From an uncultured Rhodopila sp. (GTDB lineage: Bacteria > Pseudomonadota > Alphaproteobacteria > Acetobacterales > Acetobacteraceae), in NCBI RefSeq assembly GCF_903915725.1, contig NZ_CAIWTY010000086.1:1-64000 (forward strand): 64,000 nt of DNA, given 5' to 3'. This document shows, piece after piece, positions 50,728 to 63,966 of the stretch (position 1 is the stretch's first letter; every line of letters starts with the position of its first letter). The notes beneath the pieces are model-generated. The model worked only from the letters and a program-made list of their open reading frames with translations. It was not told the DNA's origin and made no database searches. A program made the position numbers and the translations under genes.

Positions 50728-51441
50728 ATGCACCGGTTCAGCGTAACCCACCACAAGATGATCGGCTCCACCAACGACGAAGCTCGCCGTCTGGCCGCCG
50801 AGGGAGCGCCGCACGGCACGGTCGTCCACGCCGATGAGCAATCTTCCGGCCGCGGGCGCCTCGCCCATACCTGGTTCAGCCCACCGGGCAATCTGTATAT
50901 TTCGATCGTCCTCCGCACTGGCCAACCGCCGTCTCGCACGGCGGAACTAAGCTTCGTCACCGCGCTGGCGGTGGCCGATACCGTGGACACACTGCTGCCT
51001 CACCAGACCCGTGCGAGACTGAAGTGGCCCAACGATGTGCTTGTCGATGGCGCCAAGATCGCAGGCATCCTGCTGGAGCAGGTGGACGAGGCCACGATCA
51101 TCGGCATCGGGCTCAATGTGCTGCAAGCGCCCGCCAACATCGCCTACAAAGCCACGACGATCGTTGCCTGCGGGGGAATCGCATCGGTGGATGGGGCCAG
51201 GGATATCCTGCTGGATCACCTCGGTTGCCATCTGGAGGTCTGGTCGCGCGATGGGTTTGGTCCGGTGCGCGACCAATGGCTGGAGCGGTCGTATCCCATA
51301 GGCGCCACAATCCGGGCCAATTCGGGCGGCGAATCGGTTGCCGGTGCATTTGCCGGGATGGACGCGGACGGGGCCTTGCTGTTGGATACCCCGTCCGGCC
51401 GTCGGCGGATCGTCGCGGGAGACGTTACACTCGGTGCATAA
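50728..51441 (+). CDS. birA: biotin--[acetyl-CoA carboxylase] ligase
   Basis: A 237-residue biotin protein ligase that attaches biotin to the carrier domain of acetyl-CoA carboxylase. It has the biotinyl-AMP loop GRGRLAHTW (41-49), KWPNDVLVDGAKIAGIL and the C-terminal SH3-like domain (ANSGGESVAGAFAGMDADG). There is no N-terminal helix-turn-helix, so it is the non-regulatory class. The ATG follows GAGGTAGGA. It starts 59 bp after the HNH gene. In related genomes birA is often near respiratory genes; here it stands alone. Confidence 0.92.
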   Translation: MHRFSVTHHKMIGSTNDEARRLAAEGAPHGTVVHADEQSSGRGRLAHTWFSPPGNLYISIVLRTGQPPSRTAELSFVTALAVADTVDTLLPHQTRARLKWPNDVLVDGAKIAGILLEQVDEATIIGIGLNVLQAPANIAYKATTIVACGGIASVDGARDILLDHLGCHLEVWSRDGFGPVRDQWLERSYPIGATIRANSGGESVAGAFAGMDADGALLLDTPSGRRRIVAGDVTLGA

Positions 51442-51455
51442 CCAACACCCCGAGG

Positions 51456-51797
51456 CTACTTGCTGCCTCCGGTCGTCCCGTCGGTCCGTGCATTCGCGGT
51501 TCCGGTAGCAGCGCTCGCCTGGCTGCTGCTTGACCCTGGAACGACCGTCCGGCCCGTCCCACCCGGGGTGCGCGGGTCGGACCTGGCGCCTGAATAGCTT
51601 TCCATAGAGCCGCGGGAGTGCACGTCACCTGTATTCATCCCGGACTTGGTCGTGCTGTCGGCAGTGCCGGGCGCGGCTGTCATGGAACGGTTGCTGCCAT
51701 AGTTTCCGGCCGGATTGGTGCCTTGTGCCATCGCGCCGGTCAACGAAGCCGAGAGCAGCGCCGCCGACAGCAGCAGCGAGCGTGAGATAGTAAGCAT
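51456..51797 (-). CDS. small secreted Ser/Thr/Gly-rich protein
   Basis: A 113-residue exported protein with signal peptide 1-24 (SLLLSAALLSASLTGAMA). The mature part is low-complexity and hydrophilic (GTADSTTKSGMNTG, SSSSQASAATGTANARTDG), probably disordered in the periplasm. I do not recognise a family. A near-consensus EcfG-type promoter lies 54 bp upstream, which would make it a stress-induced envelope protein. Convergent with birA, with a 14-bp gap. Confidence 0.65.
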   Translation of the reverse strand: MLTISRSLLLSAALLSASLTGAMAQGTNPAGNYGSNRSMTAAPGTADSTTKSGMNTGDVHSRGSMESYSGARSDPRTPGGTGRTVVPGSSSSQASAATGTANARTDGTTGGSK

Positions 51798-51851
51798 GGA
51801 TTATGTCCTTCGGAATGAACCGGGCGAAAAGCGCGCGGTCTCGTTCGCCAG

Positions 51852-51876
51852 AACGCAGGCCTCGCGGTTCGGTTCT
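51852..51876 (-). promoter_or_regulatory. candidate EcfG-type promoter (one mismatch)
   Basis: On the minus strand AGAAC (51,872-51,876), 16 nt of spacer and CGTT (51,852-51,855) match GGAAC-N16/17-CGTT except for the first base. It ends 54 bp before the start of the Ser/Thr/Gly-rich secreted protein. Confidence 0.35.
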
Positions 51877-51894
51877 ATAGTGTGCGGTGCGGCA

Positions 51895-54492
51895 TCACGC
51901 AGACTCAACCATATGCAGCACCGCCACGGGAAAGTGCGCGAACAGCGTGTCCAGCCGAAGCTCCGGCTGCATCATTACCGCCTCGCCGAACACATTTCGC
52001 GCCGATCGGCGGTGCAGTTCCGGGGGTAGGGCGAGGGTATTGTGCCGCAGGACGTCGGGGTCCAACTGCAACCGCTCACCGGGTCGCAGCAAGCCTTGCA
52101 CCAATCGCGGTGCCACGACGACCAGCGCGGACGCCGTATCGATCCGGGCAAAGGCAATCATCCTGTCGGCTAACGGCCCCTCGACCACTAACGGCATGTA
52201 GGTTCCTCGAGCGAATAAAGCCTCGGCCCGTTGCCGCAGTTGCAATACGGCATGTATCAGCGCCTGCTTGAGCGTTCCGTCGCGCCACGCGTCCAAAATT
52301 TGCCCGGCCTCCGTGGCAGCCGCCAGCGCGGCGCGGCGCCGGTCATAGTCCACCGGGCGGCGATTATCGGGATCGACCAGGCTGAAATCCCAGAACTCGG
52401 TGCCCTGAAAGAAATCCGGCATGCCCGGGACGGTCATTTTCAGCACGGCCTGGGACAATCCGTTCACCGCCCCGGCCGGCGCGATCAGGTCGATAAACGG
52501 CCCTGCCAGCGCCAGGAAGCCGCTTGCCGGCTCGAACAACCGATGCAGGAAGTCCCGCGCCGTCGCTTCGTAGTCCTCGTTCGGTTCGGTCCAGTCGGTG
52601 CGCAGCTTGGCCTCGCGCAACGCCTTCTGCTGCCAGCCCGCCAGCCGTTCGACAAATTCGCCGATCCCGGCCGGGTTGGACGCATCCAGGTCCAGCGGCC
52701 AGGCGCCGGCGATCATTTGATACAGCATGACCTCGTCGCCCGGATCGGGCCTGGGGGCGCCCGGGTTTAGCGCCAGGGCCCGGCGGACGAATGTCTCCCA
52801 CGCCTCCGGCACCTCGCTGATCACCGCCAGGCGGGCACGCAGATCCTCGCCACGCTTATGGTCATGTGTCGCCGTCGCCAGCATCCCGTCCGGAAACGCC
52901 GCCAGCCGATCGGCCGCGGCTTTGTGGAACGAGGCGACGGACGCTCCGAGGCGGGCGGCGTCGAAACCAACGTCGTTGCGCGATAGCAATCGGCCGTACC
53001 GGTAGAATGCCGTATCTTCCACCGCCTTCGCCGCAACCGGAGCACTGAGCTGCTGGAACCGCGTGCCGGCCAGCTTGCGCAGCCGCAACGTCTCGCGCCC
53101 GCCTTCCTCACCGCCCAGCCAACGATCCAGGCGATCCAGCACAGCATGCGCGGAAGCCGGCGACCCATCCTTCGCGGCATTCAAAGCCTTGCCAAACGCC
53201 ATCTGATCCGATGCGGACCGTTTCAGTCCCGCAGCATACCCGCGATACACCGGAAAATGCGACAGGAGTGAAATAAGGCCACGCCGGATCGCCGCCGCCG
53301 AGGTGTCCCGCGTCCTGGTATCGAGCCGCGCCAGGGTATGCAGCGCGGAGGTCACCGCGCCAAGCTGAGCCTCAAACCCGCGCTGCAGGATTTCCCGGCG
53401 GGCCGCGGTTTCTTCCTGCTCGAACGCAGCCGGCCGGTGCGTCAGCTCGTGCCACAGCTGCGCCAGCGCCTCCTCACTGGAGGCATCGTGCTGCACCGCG
53501 CTGACCTGATCCATGAAGTCATAGCCGCTGGTGCCGTCCACGCTCCAATCGGCTGGCAGCGATTCGCCCGCGCCGAGGATCTTTTCCACCACCAGATAAG
53601 CCCGGCGATCCGGTGCGATCTCATCAAGGCGGTGGCGAAGCCGGCGGCAATAGCCGGGAGGGTCGGACAATCCATCCACATGGTCCACCCGGAAACCGTC
53701 GATCAACCCGTCGCCGTATAGCCGAAATAAAGTGGCATGAGTTTCTTCAAACACTTTCGGATCTTCAATCCGCAGTCCCGCCAGGCCGTTGATATCGAAG
53801 AACCGCCGCCAGTTGATCTCGTCACCCGCCACGCCCCACCATGCCAAGCGATAGTGTTGCCGTTCCAGCAGCGTATGCAGCTGGCAGCGGCCGCTCGGGT
53901 TGGAGGTATCGAACGATTCGAACCCGCACTCGGCGATATGCGCGTAGTCGTTGGGGTCGATGGGAAAATCGTTGTCAAAATAACGAACTACCGGTTCGCC
54001 CTTGGGCGATTGCGCCAAACGGATCTCCCCGGCTGCAAGCGCCTCTCCGTACGGGCGGCCGAGAAACGGTGCCAATACCTTGCCGCGCAGGTCCGGATCG
54101 CCACATTCCCAGTCCACGTCAAAGAAATCCGCATAACGGCTGGCGCGGCCATGGCGCAGCAGTTCGGTCCACCACGGATTGTCGGCACCGCCCACCGCCA
54201 TATGGTTCGGCACGATATCGACGATCAGCCCCAGCCCCGCCGCCCGCAGCGCAGCAACGAAATTACGCAGCCCCGGCTCCCCTCCGAGTTCCGTATTCAC
54301 CGATGTCGGGTCCACCACGTCATATCCATGAATCGACCCCGCCCTGGCCGTCAGGATCGGCGACGAATACACATGACTGATGCCGAGATCGACAAGATAG
54401 GGGATCAGGGCTTTCGCATCCGCGAATGTGAAACCCTTGTGGAGCTGAAGCCGCATCGTCGCCCGAGGACGGGCGAAAACGGTCTGCGTCAC
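51895..54492 (-). CDS. treY: maltooligosyl trehalose synthase
   Basis: An 865-residue GH13 enzyme that isomerises the reducing-end alpha-1,4 bond of maltooligosaccharides to the alpha,alpha-1,1 bond of a maltooligosyltrehalose. The N-terminus RLQLHKGFTFADAKALIPYL, region I IVDIVPNHMAVGG, region II GFRVDHVDGLSDP, region III LVVEKILGAGE and region IV TATHDHKRGED are all present, with catalytic Asp, Glu and Asp. The start is a GTG overlapping the malQ stop (GTGA); the next ATG would cut into the first strand. Last gene of the treZ-malQ-treY run. Confidence 0.95.
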   Translation of the reverse strand: MTQTVFARPRATMRLQLHKGFTFADAKALIPYLVDLGISHVYSSPILTARAGSIHGYDVVDPTSVNTELGGEPGLRNFVAALRAAGLGLIVDIVPNHMAVGGADNPWWTELLRHGRASRYADFFDVDWECGDPDLRGKVLAPFLGRPYGEALAAGEIRLAQSPKGEPVVRYFDNDFPIDPNDYAHIAECGFESFDTSNPSGRCQLHTLLERQHYRLAWWGVAGDEINWRRFFDINGLAGLRIEDPKVFEETHATLFRLYGDGLIDGFRVDHVDGLSDPPGYCRRLRHRLDEIAPDRRAYLVVEKILGAGESLPADWSVDGTSGYDFMDQVSAVQHDASSEEALAQLWHELTHRPAAFEQEETAARREILQRGFEAQLGAVTSALHTLARLDTRTRDTSAAAIRRGLISLLSHFPVYRGYAAGLKRSASDQMAFGKALNAAKDGSPASAHAVLDRLDRWLGGEEGGRETLRLRKLAGTRFQQLSAPVAAKAVEDTAFYRYGRLLSRNDVGFDAARLGASVASFHKAAADRLAAFPDGMLATATHDHKRGEDLRARLAVISEVPEAWETFVRRALALNPGAPRPDPGDEVMLYQMIAGAWPLDLDASNPAGIGEFVERLAGWQQKALREAKLRTDWTEPNEDYEATARDFLHRLFEPASGFLALAGPFIDLIAPAGAVNGLSQAVLKMTVPGMPDFFQGTEFWDFSLVDPDNRRPVDYDRRRAALAAATEAGQILDAWRDGTLKQALIHAVLQLRQRAEALFARGTYMPLVVEGPLADRMIAFARIDTASALVVVAPRLVQGLLRPGERLQLDPDVLRHNTLALPPELHRRSARNVFGEAVMMQPELRLDTLFAHFPVAVLHMVESA

Positions 54493-56558
54493 TGCCGAGG
54501 TCGCTCCGCCGCCATGAAGTTTATCCGCCGAGCCACCGCTTCCTCCTGCAGGATTTCAGCCGCCGGGACCTGCAGCCGCCGGCGCCAATTCGGATGTTCC
54601 GTCACCGTGCCGGGCAGGTTCGGCTGCTCCTCCTCGCCAAGGAAATCCTCAAGCGGGATCAGCGACAATGGCACTTCCGTCTTGGCAACATACCTGACGG
54701 CCGCATCAACGACGCGGTCGGTCTCTTCCGGAGACGGAACCGGTCCCTCGCCGACGTGCTCACGCAGGAACGCATCCCAAAGCAAAGGCCGATCCTTTTC
54801 GCGTTCGGCACGAATGGTGGCGGGATCGACGCCTTCGCCGAGCCGCCCGTGTTCATGCCGCACCTCGATATCGCTGCCTTTCCACCAGCCGGCAACGGTC
54901 GGAAGGTCGTGCGTCGAGGTCATCGCCACCGCGCTGCTGCCCCACCCGCGTGGCGGAGTAAAGCCGGCCTGCGTATCACGCTCGAACCAAAGGACACGCA
55001 TGCCGTGGATCCCGCCTTGTTCCAGCATATCGTGGAAACCCTCGGGCACGGTTCCAAGGTCTTCCCCGATCACGACGACGTTGTGCCGAACCGACTCCAG
55101 CGCCAGCAGCCGCAACAGATCGACAACAGGGTAATTCAGATAGGCACCATCTGCCGGCGATGCGCCCTCCGGCACCAGCCATAGCCGCGCCAGCCCCATC
55201 GCATGATCGACCCGGATGCCGCCGACGTGACGCATGGCCGAGCGCAAGGTCGCAAGGAACGGCGCGAACCCGTTGTCTTCCATGGCGCGCGGCGAGAAGC
55301 CTGTCAGGCCCCAGTCCTGGCCCTTGGGGTTCAGGAGATCCGGTGGCGCGCCGATGGTCAGGCCGAGCAGGGTGTCACTTTGACGGCTCCAGGCATGGCT
55401 GCCGTTCGGATCCATGCCGACCGCGAGATCGCCAATCAGCCCGATCCGCATGCCCGCCTGCCGCGACGCAAGTTGGGTTTCGTTTACCGAACGATCTGTT
55501 AACCATTGCAGGAATTGATGAAACAAAATCTCTTCCGGCTGCGACTCGGCAAAGAACGCCACCGCCGCACCACGCGGATCGCGCAAATCGGCTGGCCAGG
55601 TGCGCCATTCCCGCTTCGGCATGCGGGCAGCATGAAGCGCCTCGAAACAGGCATGCTCATACAGCAACGGACCCCGATCGGCGCGGAAGCGCGCGAAGTC
55701 CGCGCCCAAGGCGCCATCCCAGTCGCTGCCATCCAGGAAGCTATCGAACAACTTGCGCAGCACGGCATATTTGGCCGCGGATGCCGCCGGCCAGTCGATC
55801 AGGCCATTGGATAGCCCCGGTTCGGCACCGGGCACCGCGCTCAGTGCCGCCGCGTAGGCTGCCGCGCCAAAGACCAGTTCCGGCGCCGCATGCAGCGGGT
55901 TCAGGAACAACCGGCTCGACGGCGAATACGGTCCGAAGCGCTGCGGATCCGCCGCATACAGAGCATGCATCGGACTAAGCGCGATGGCGTCGGCGCCGCG
56001 CTGCCCGGCCACGCGGGCAAGCTCGGTCGCGCCCGCAAGATCGCCGATACCGACATCGCCCGGATGGCTGAGGCCGTAAAGCTGCGCCGACAGGCCCCAC
56101 AGACGCGCATCGGGAACCACGTCCTCGATCGAGCGGCACCGCGCGGGAGATACCGCCAGCACGATCTCGCGGTCTTCGACGCGCAGGCGGTGATAGCCAA
56201 TCTCGGCAATCGCGGGGATACGCAGACGGCCACGGGCGGGCAACAAAGCGATCTCACGCGTGTCGCCGCGTTCCAGCAGCAATTCAGCCGGCTGCGATTC
56301 ATTGCCGCCAACGTCCAGCCGGGTCGGACGGCCGGCAACCGCGGTCACCAACGGCGGAAGATCGGCCAGGCTGCTGCGTTTGCTCAGCACCCGGCGGCTG
56401 GATGACAATTCGCGCCCCGTGTCGGCGGGAAGACCGAGGGCGGCCAGCACGTGGCGCAGAACCGGCGCAGACACAACGTGCGGCCGGCCCGCATAGTCCT
56501 GCCACTCGACCGCAATACCCGCCCGGCGGGCGAGGTCGCGTAGGACTTCGTCGCTCAT
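54489..56558 (-). CDS. malQ: 4-alpha-glucanotransferase (amylomaltase)
   Basis: A 689-residue GH77 enzyme that moves maltooligosyl units between glucans and releases glucose. The catalytic motifs are GIRVDHAMGLARLW (nucleophile Asp), VIGEDLGTVPEG (acid/base Glu) and TSTHDLPTVAGWW (stabilising Asp). The N-terminal ~110 residues (LARRAGIAVEWQDYAGRPH) form the extra domain of bacterial MalQ. It overlaps treZ (ATGA) upstream and treY (GTGA) downstream, so translation of the three is coupled. It would rebuild the short chains left by TreY-TreZ cycling. Confidence 0.95.
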   Translation of the reverse strand: MSDEVLRDLARRAGIAVEWQDYAGRPHVVSAPVLRHVLAALGLPADTGRELSSSRRVLSKRSSLADLPPLVTAVAGRPTRLDVGGNESQPAELLLERGDTREIALLPARGRLRIPAIAEIGYHRLRVEDREIVLAVSPARCRSIEDVVPDARLWGLSAQLYGLSHPGDVGIGDLAGATELARVAGQRGADAIALSPMHALYAADPQRFGPYSPSSRLFLNPLHAAPELVFGAAAYAAALSAVPGAEPGLSNGLIDWPAASAAKYAVLRKLFDSFLDGSDWDGALGADFARFRADRGPLLYEHACFEALHAARMPKREWRTWPADLRDPRGAAVAFFAESQPEEILFHQFLQWLTDRSVNETQLASRQAGMRIGLIGDLAVGMDPNGSHAWSRQSDTLLGLTIGAPPDLLNPKGQDWGLTGFSPRAMEDNGFAPFLATLRSAMRHVGGIRVDHAMGLARLWLVPEGASPADGAYLNYPVVDLLRLLALESVRHNVVVIGEDLGTVPEGFHDMLEQGGIHGMRVLWFERDTQAGFTPPRGWGSSAVAMTSTHDLPTVAGWWKGSDIEVRHEHGRLGEGVDPATIRAEREKDRPLLWDAFLREHVGEGPVPSPEETDRVVDAAVRYVAKTEVPLSLIPLEDFLGEEEQPNLPGTVTEHPNWRRRLQVPAAEILQEEAVARRINFMAAERPRQ

Positions 56559-58291
56559 GCACCACTCTCCAGATAGGCTGCTGTCACTGGTCCGGGACCC
56601 CGCGGATCGCCGGACGCGTAGAGCAGACGGCCCGGTGGGACATCAAACGAAACCGCTTCCGGTCCCAGATTTGCTGCAATCGTCAGACGCGAACCGTCAC
56701 CCAGGCGCCACCCGGCAATGACCGCCTTTGGCCCGACGGCCTTGGCGCCCGTCGATACAGTGCCGGGCAACCGCGGCGCGATCTCGCGCAGCCGCAAATC
56801 GATCAACCGCTGATACAGGGCGAAGCGTTCATCCGATCCGGTTACGCCAGCGCGGGGGAGGCATGCGGCGAAGGTGTCCGCAGCGTTCGGGTCGGGAATC
56901 TGTTCGCGTTTTTCCGGATCGGCGAACGCCGGGAATCCGGCAAATTCCTGGCGGCGCCCTTCGCGCACCGCGTCCGCCAGCTCGTTGTGGTGGTCGGTGA
57001 AGAACAGGAAGGGAGTCGTGCTGGCAGTTTCCTCGCCCATGAACAGCAAGGGAACCTGCGGGCAGAGCATCTGCAAGGCGATCGCCGCCTCCAGCGCGGC
57101 TGCCGAAGCCAGCCTGGTCAATCGCTCGCCGAATGCGCGGTTGCCGATCTGGTCGTGGTTCTGCAGGAACAGTACGTGGGCATAAGGCGGGAGATCGGTT
57201 GACGGTTCGCCGCGGTCGGCCTTCAGGTATTCCGACCGTTCACCCTGATACACCCAACCTTCAGCCAGCACGCGGGCAAGTTTTGCGGCGGGATCGCTGG
57301 CATAGTCGGCGTAGTAGCCGCCATCCTCATCCGTCAGCAGCACGTGCAAGACGTTGTGGCCATCGTCGTTCCATTGCGCATCGACTGCCTTGCGCAAATG
57401 CGAGGCGTTGTTGTGATGCTCCAGGATCAAATGCGTATGCCGTCCCGGCTCGACCGTGGTGCGGACCACCGCTGCCATTTCCTCTACCCAGTCCTGCTCC
57501 TGGATCGCGTGGACGGCGTCGAAGCGCAGCCCGTCGAACCGATACTCCATCAGCCACATCAGCACGTTGCAGATGAAATAGTCCCGCACCTCGCGGCGCC
57601 GGAAGTCAATGGCCGGTCCCCACGGCGTATGCACATCCTCGCGAAAGAATTGCGGGGCGTAGCTGCTGAGGTAGTTTCCATCGGGACCGAAATGATTGTA
57701 CACGACGTCCAGGAACATCATCAGTCCAAGGCCATGGGCCGAGTCGATCAGTTCCTTGAGCTCCTCCGGCGTGCCATAGGCCGAGTCGGGAGCGAAGGGC
57801 AGCACGCCATCGTAGCCCCAATTGCGCCGGCCGGGGAAATCGTTGACGGGCATCAACTCGATGGCGGTGACGCCGAGGCTCTTCAGCCGTGGAAGGTCGT
57901 CGCGGATGCCGCGGAATCCACCCGCGATCCCGGCGTGAACCTCGTAGATGATGGCCTCATGCCACGGGCGCCCGCGCCACTCCGGATGGCGCCATACGAA
58001 GTCGTCAAACGCGACGACACTGGCATCATGCACATCCGGCGCCTGAACCTTTGAAGCCGGATCGGGCACCATCAGCCCGTCGGACAGACGATAGTGGTAT
58101 TTGGTCCCGGGTGGCACCGGAGCGACCGCCTCGAACCAGCCATCGGCCGAGCGCTGCATCGGCAGCAATCCGCCGCCATCGACGGCGACCGAAACCGTCT
58201 CCTGTGCCGGCGCCCACAGGCGGAACGCCACGGACCCGGTATCAAGCCGAATCGCACCGAACCGGCACGCAGGGAACGCCTTGTTGTTCAT
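56555..58291 (-). CDS. treZ: malto-oligosyltrehalose trehalohydrolase
   Basis: A 578-residue GH13 enzyme that releases trehalose from maltooligosyltrehalose. An N-terminal CBM48-like domain (VAFRLWAPAQETVSVAVDG) precedes the barrel: IIYEVHAGIAGGFRGI, MFLDVVYNHFGPDGNYL, DGLRFDAVHAI with the nucleophile, LILEHHNN with the Glu, and FLQNHDQIGNRA. ATG 58291 follows GGCAGGC; the frame upstream is non-coding. It has its own EcfG-type promoter 109 bp upstream, within the 186-bp gap that separates it from glgB. First gene of treZ-malQ-treY. Confidence 0.95.
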   Translation of the reverse strand: MNNKAFPACRFGAIRLDTGSVAFRLWAPAQETVSVAVDGGGLLPMQRSADGWFEAVAPVPPGTKYHYRLSDGLMVPDPASKVQAPDVHDASVVAFDDFVWRHPEWRGRPWHEAIIYEVHAGIAGGFRGIRDDLPRLKSLGVTAIELMPVNDFPGRRNWGYDGVLPFAPDSAYGTPEELKELIDSAHGLGLMMFLDVVYNHFGPDGNYLSSYAPQFFREDVHTPWGPAIDFRRREVRDYFICNVLMWLMEYRFDGLRFDAVHAIQEQDWVEEMAAVVRTTVEPGRHTHLILEHHNNASHLRKAVDAQWNDDGHNVLHVLLTDEDGGYYADYASDPAAKLARVLAEGWVYQGERSEYLKADRGEPSTDLPPYAHVLFLQNHDQIGNRAFGERLTRLASAAALEAAIALQMLCPQVPLLFMGEETASTTPFLFFTDHHNELADAVREGRRQEFAGFPAFADPEKREQIPDPNAADTFAACLPRAGVTGSDERFALYQRLIDLRLREIAPRLPGTVSTGAKAVGPKAVIAGWRLGDGSRLTIAANLGPEAVSFDVPPGRLLYASGDPRGPGPVTAAYLESGA

Positions 58292-58399
58292 GCCTGCCTT
58301 CCTCGGCTGCGTCGCGCGCCGCCTTGGCGAAACCCGCGACCAACAGCGGTCAAATATCGCATCCATGCCGTTTCATTGAGCATCGACGCTTGTTCCCGA

Positions 58400-58425
58400 A
58401 ACGGGGCACCCGCCCGCATCGTTCC
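58400..58425 (-). promoter_or_regulatory. EcfG-type (general stress response) promoter of treZ-malQ-treY
   Basis: On the minus strand GGAAC (58,421-58,425) and CGTT (58,400-58,403) are separated by exactly 17 nt. This matches the consensus GGAAC-N16/17-CGTT bound by the alphaproteobacterial general stress sigma factor EcfG/SigT. The -10 ends 108 bp before the treZ ATG, in the gap after glgB. Trehalose genes are typical members of that regulon. Confidence 0.65.
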
Positions 58426-58477
58426 ACCGCTCCGTGCGAATTGGTCCAAAAACGGCCAGGAAACCAGGCCGAACCGC

Positions 58478-60669
58478 TCAGTCGAGCGCGAGATACAGCA
58501 CCGCTAGCGGCGGTAGCGTGAGAGACAATGACTGCGCTTCGCCATGCATCTGGACCGGCACGGTTTTGACGCCTCCGTTGTTGCCCATGTTCGAGCCACC
58601 ATAGATCGACGCATCGGTATTCAGCAGTTCCCTCCAGAAACCAGGGCGCGGGACGCCGATGCCATAGCCCAGTCGCGGAACCGGTGTCATGTTGCAAACG
58701 ACAAGCACCGTGCGGCCATCGTCGTGACCTTGCCGCAGGAAAGCGAAGACTGAGTTGGCTGTATCGTTGCCGATGACCCAGCGAAAGCCGCTCGATATGG
58801 AATCGCGTTCATGCAGAGCATGTTGACTACGGTAAAGACCGTTCAGGTCCCGCACCAGTGTCTGAATGCCACGATGGGTGTCGTAATCAAGCAAATTCCA
58901 GTCAATCGAGGCATCGTGATTCCACTCGCTCCACTGAGCGATCTCGCCGCCCATGAACAGCAGCTTTTTGCCGGGGTGGCCCCACATGAATCCGAAATAC
59001 GCGCGCAGGTTGGCGAAACGCTGCCAGTTGTCGCCTGGCATTTTGCAAATCAGCGAGCCTTTTCCGTACACAACTTCGTCGTGCGACAGGGGCAGCACAA
59101 AGTTTTCCGAGAATGCGTACAGCAGGCCGAACGTCATTTCGTTATGATGATAGCTGCGGAATATCGGCGCGAACTCCATGTAGTGCAGCGTGTCGTGCAT
59201 CCACCCCATGTTCCACTTGAAGGTAAACCCGAGGCCGCCGTCGCGGATCGGGCGCGACACGCCGGGCCACGCGGTCGATTCCTCGGCAATCGTCATGGCG
59301 CCGTGGCTGCGTTCCTCCGCCACGGCATTGAAATGGCGCAGGAAGCCGATGGCTTCCAGGTTCTCCCGGCCACCATAGATGTTGGGAATCCACTCGCCTT
59401 CCTTGCGGCTGTAATCGCGATACAGCATCGAGGCGACCGCATCGACGCGAAGGCCGTCAACGTGGAAATACTCCAGCCAGTGCACGCCGCTGGCGATCAG
59501 GAAGCCTTGCACCTCCCGACGGCCGAAATTGTAGATGAAGGTGTTCCAGTCCTGATGGAATCCCTCCTTCGGGTCCGCATGCTCGAACAGCGGCGTGCCG
59601 TCGAACCGAGCCAAGCCGTGCGCGTCGGTGGGGAAATGCCCGGGCACCCAGTCAATGATCACGCCGACACCGGCGCGATGGCAGGTATCGACGAAGCGGG
59701 CGAATCCCTCCGGCGGACCGAACCGCCCCGATGGCGCGAACAATCCCAGCGGCTGGTAACCCCAAGAGCCGCCGAACGGATACTCCGCGATCGGCATCAG
59801 CTCGACATGCGTGAACCCCAGCTCCACTACGTACGGCACCAGCCGATCGGCCAGCTCTTCCCAACTGGCGATGCGGCCATGGCCGGGACGGAACCAGGAT
59901 TCGCAGTGCACTTCGTAAATCGACAGCGGCGCGTCGAAGCGATGCCGCGGCGCACGGGTCTCCATCCAGGCCTCGTCGTGCCAGACGAACGGCTCCGGAT
60001 TGGCTACCACCGACGCTGTCGCCGGCGGCTGCTCGGTGGCCTTCGCCAGCGGATCTGCTTTGTCTGGCAGGCGGGCGCCATCCGGCCCGACGAGTGCAAA
60101 TTTATACCGGGTCCCCGGGCCAACCCGCGGCAGGAACAGTTCCCATACGCCGGACGGGTAGCGCAGACGCATCGGATGGCGGCGGTTGTCCCAGGTGTCG
60201 AAGTCGCCGATGACCGAAACCGCCCGAGCGTTCGGCGCCCACACGGCGAAGCGCGTGCCCCGCACGCCGTCTATCGTCATCGGGTTGGCGCCGAGGGTGA
60301 AGGCGATCTCGAACAGCCGCCCCTCATTGAACAGGTGCAGGTCCGTTTCGCTTAGCAGCAGGTCGTAGGAATAGGAATCTTCGACCTCCTGCACTGCGCC
60401 CGGCCACTGGATGCGGAAGCGGTAGGGTTCGTGGCCCTCCACCCGGCCCATGAACAGGCCGGCCGGTTCCGTCGGCGACAGGGTGCCGAGACGCCGCCCG
60501 TCGCTGCGCGCAACCACCTCCACCGCCTCGGCGCCGGGCAGAAAGGCGCGCACGTAGCGGCCGGCGCCGGTTTCGAACGGCCCCAGCACGGCGAACGGGT
60601 CGCGCAGGCAGCCATTCGAAAGCTGCCAGGACTGCTCCGGAGAAATCGACGGGATCACGACAATGTCAT

Positions 60670-60673
<4 letters not shown>
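58478..60673 (-). CDS. glgB: 1,4-alpha-glucan branching enzyme
   Basis: A 731-residue GH13 enzyme that makes alpha-1,6 branches in glycogen-like glucan. It has two N-terminal modules: a branching-enzyme N domain ([20 protein letters not shown]) and CBM48 ([19 protein letters not shown]). Then come [45 protein letters not shown] (nucleophile), [12 protein letters not shown] (Glu) and [12 protein letters not shown]. Length matches bacterial GlgB. The ATG overlaps the stop of the treS-mak gene (ATGA), so branching and maltose-phosphate supply are coupled. Confidence 0.95.

Positions 60674-63966
<3,293 letters not shown>

Noticed and set aside
58811-60355. 514-codon open frame on the plus strand
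   Set aside because: It is the antisense shadow of glgB, whose motifs and operon overlaps are unambiguous.
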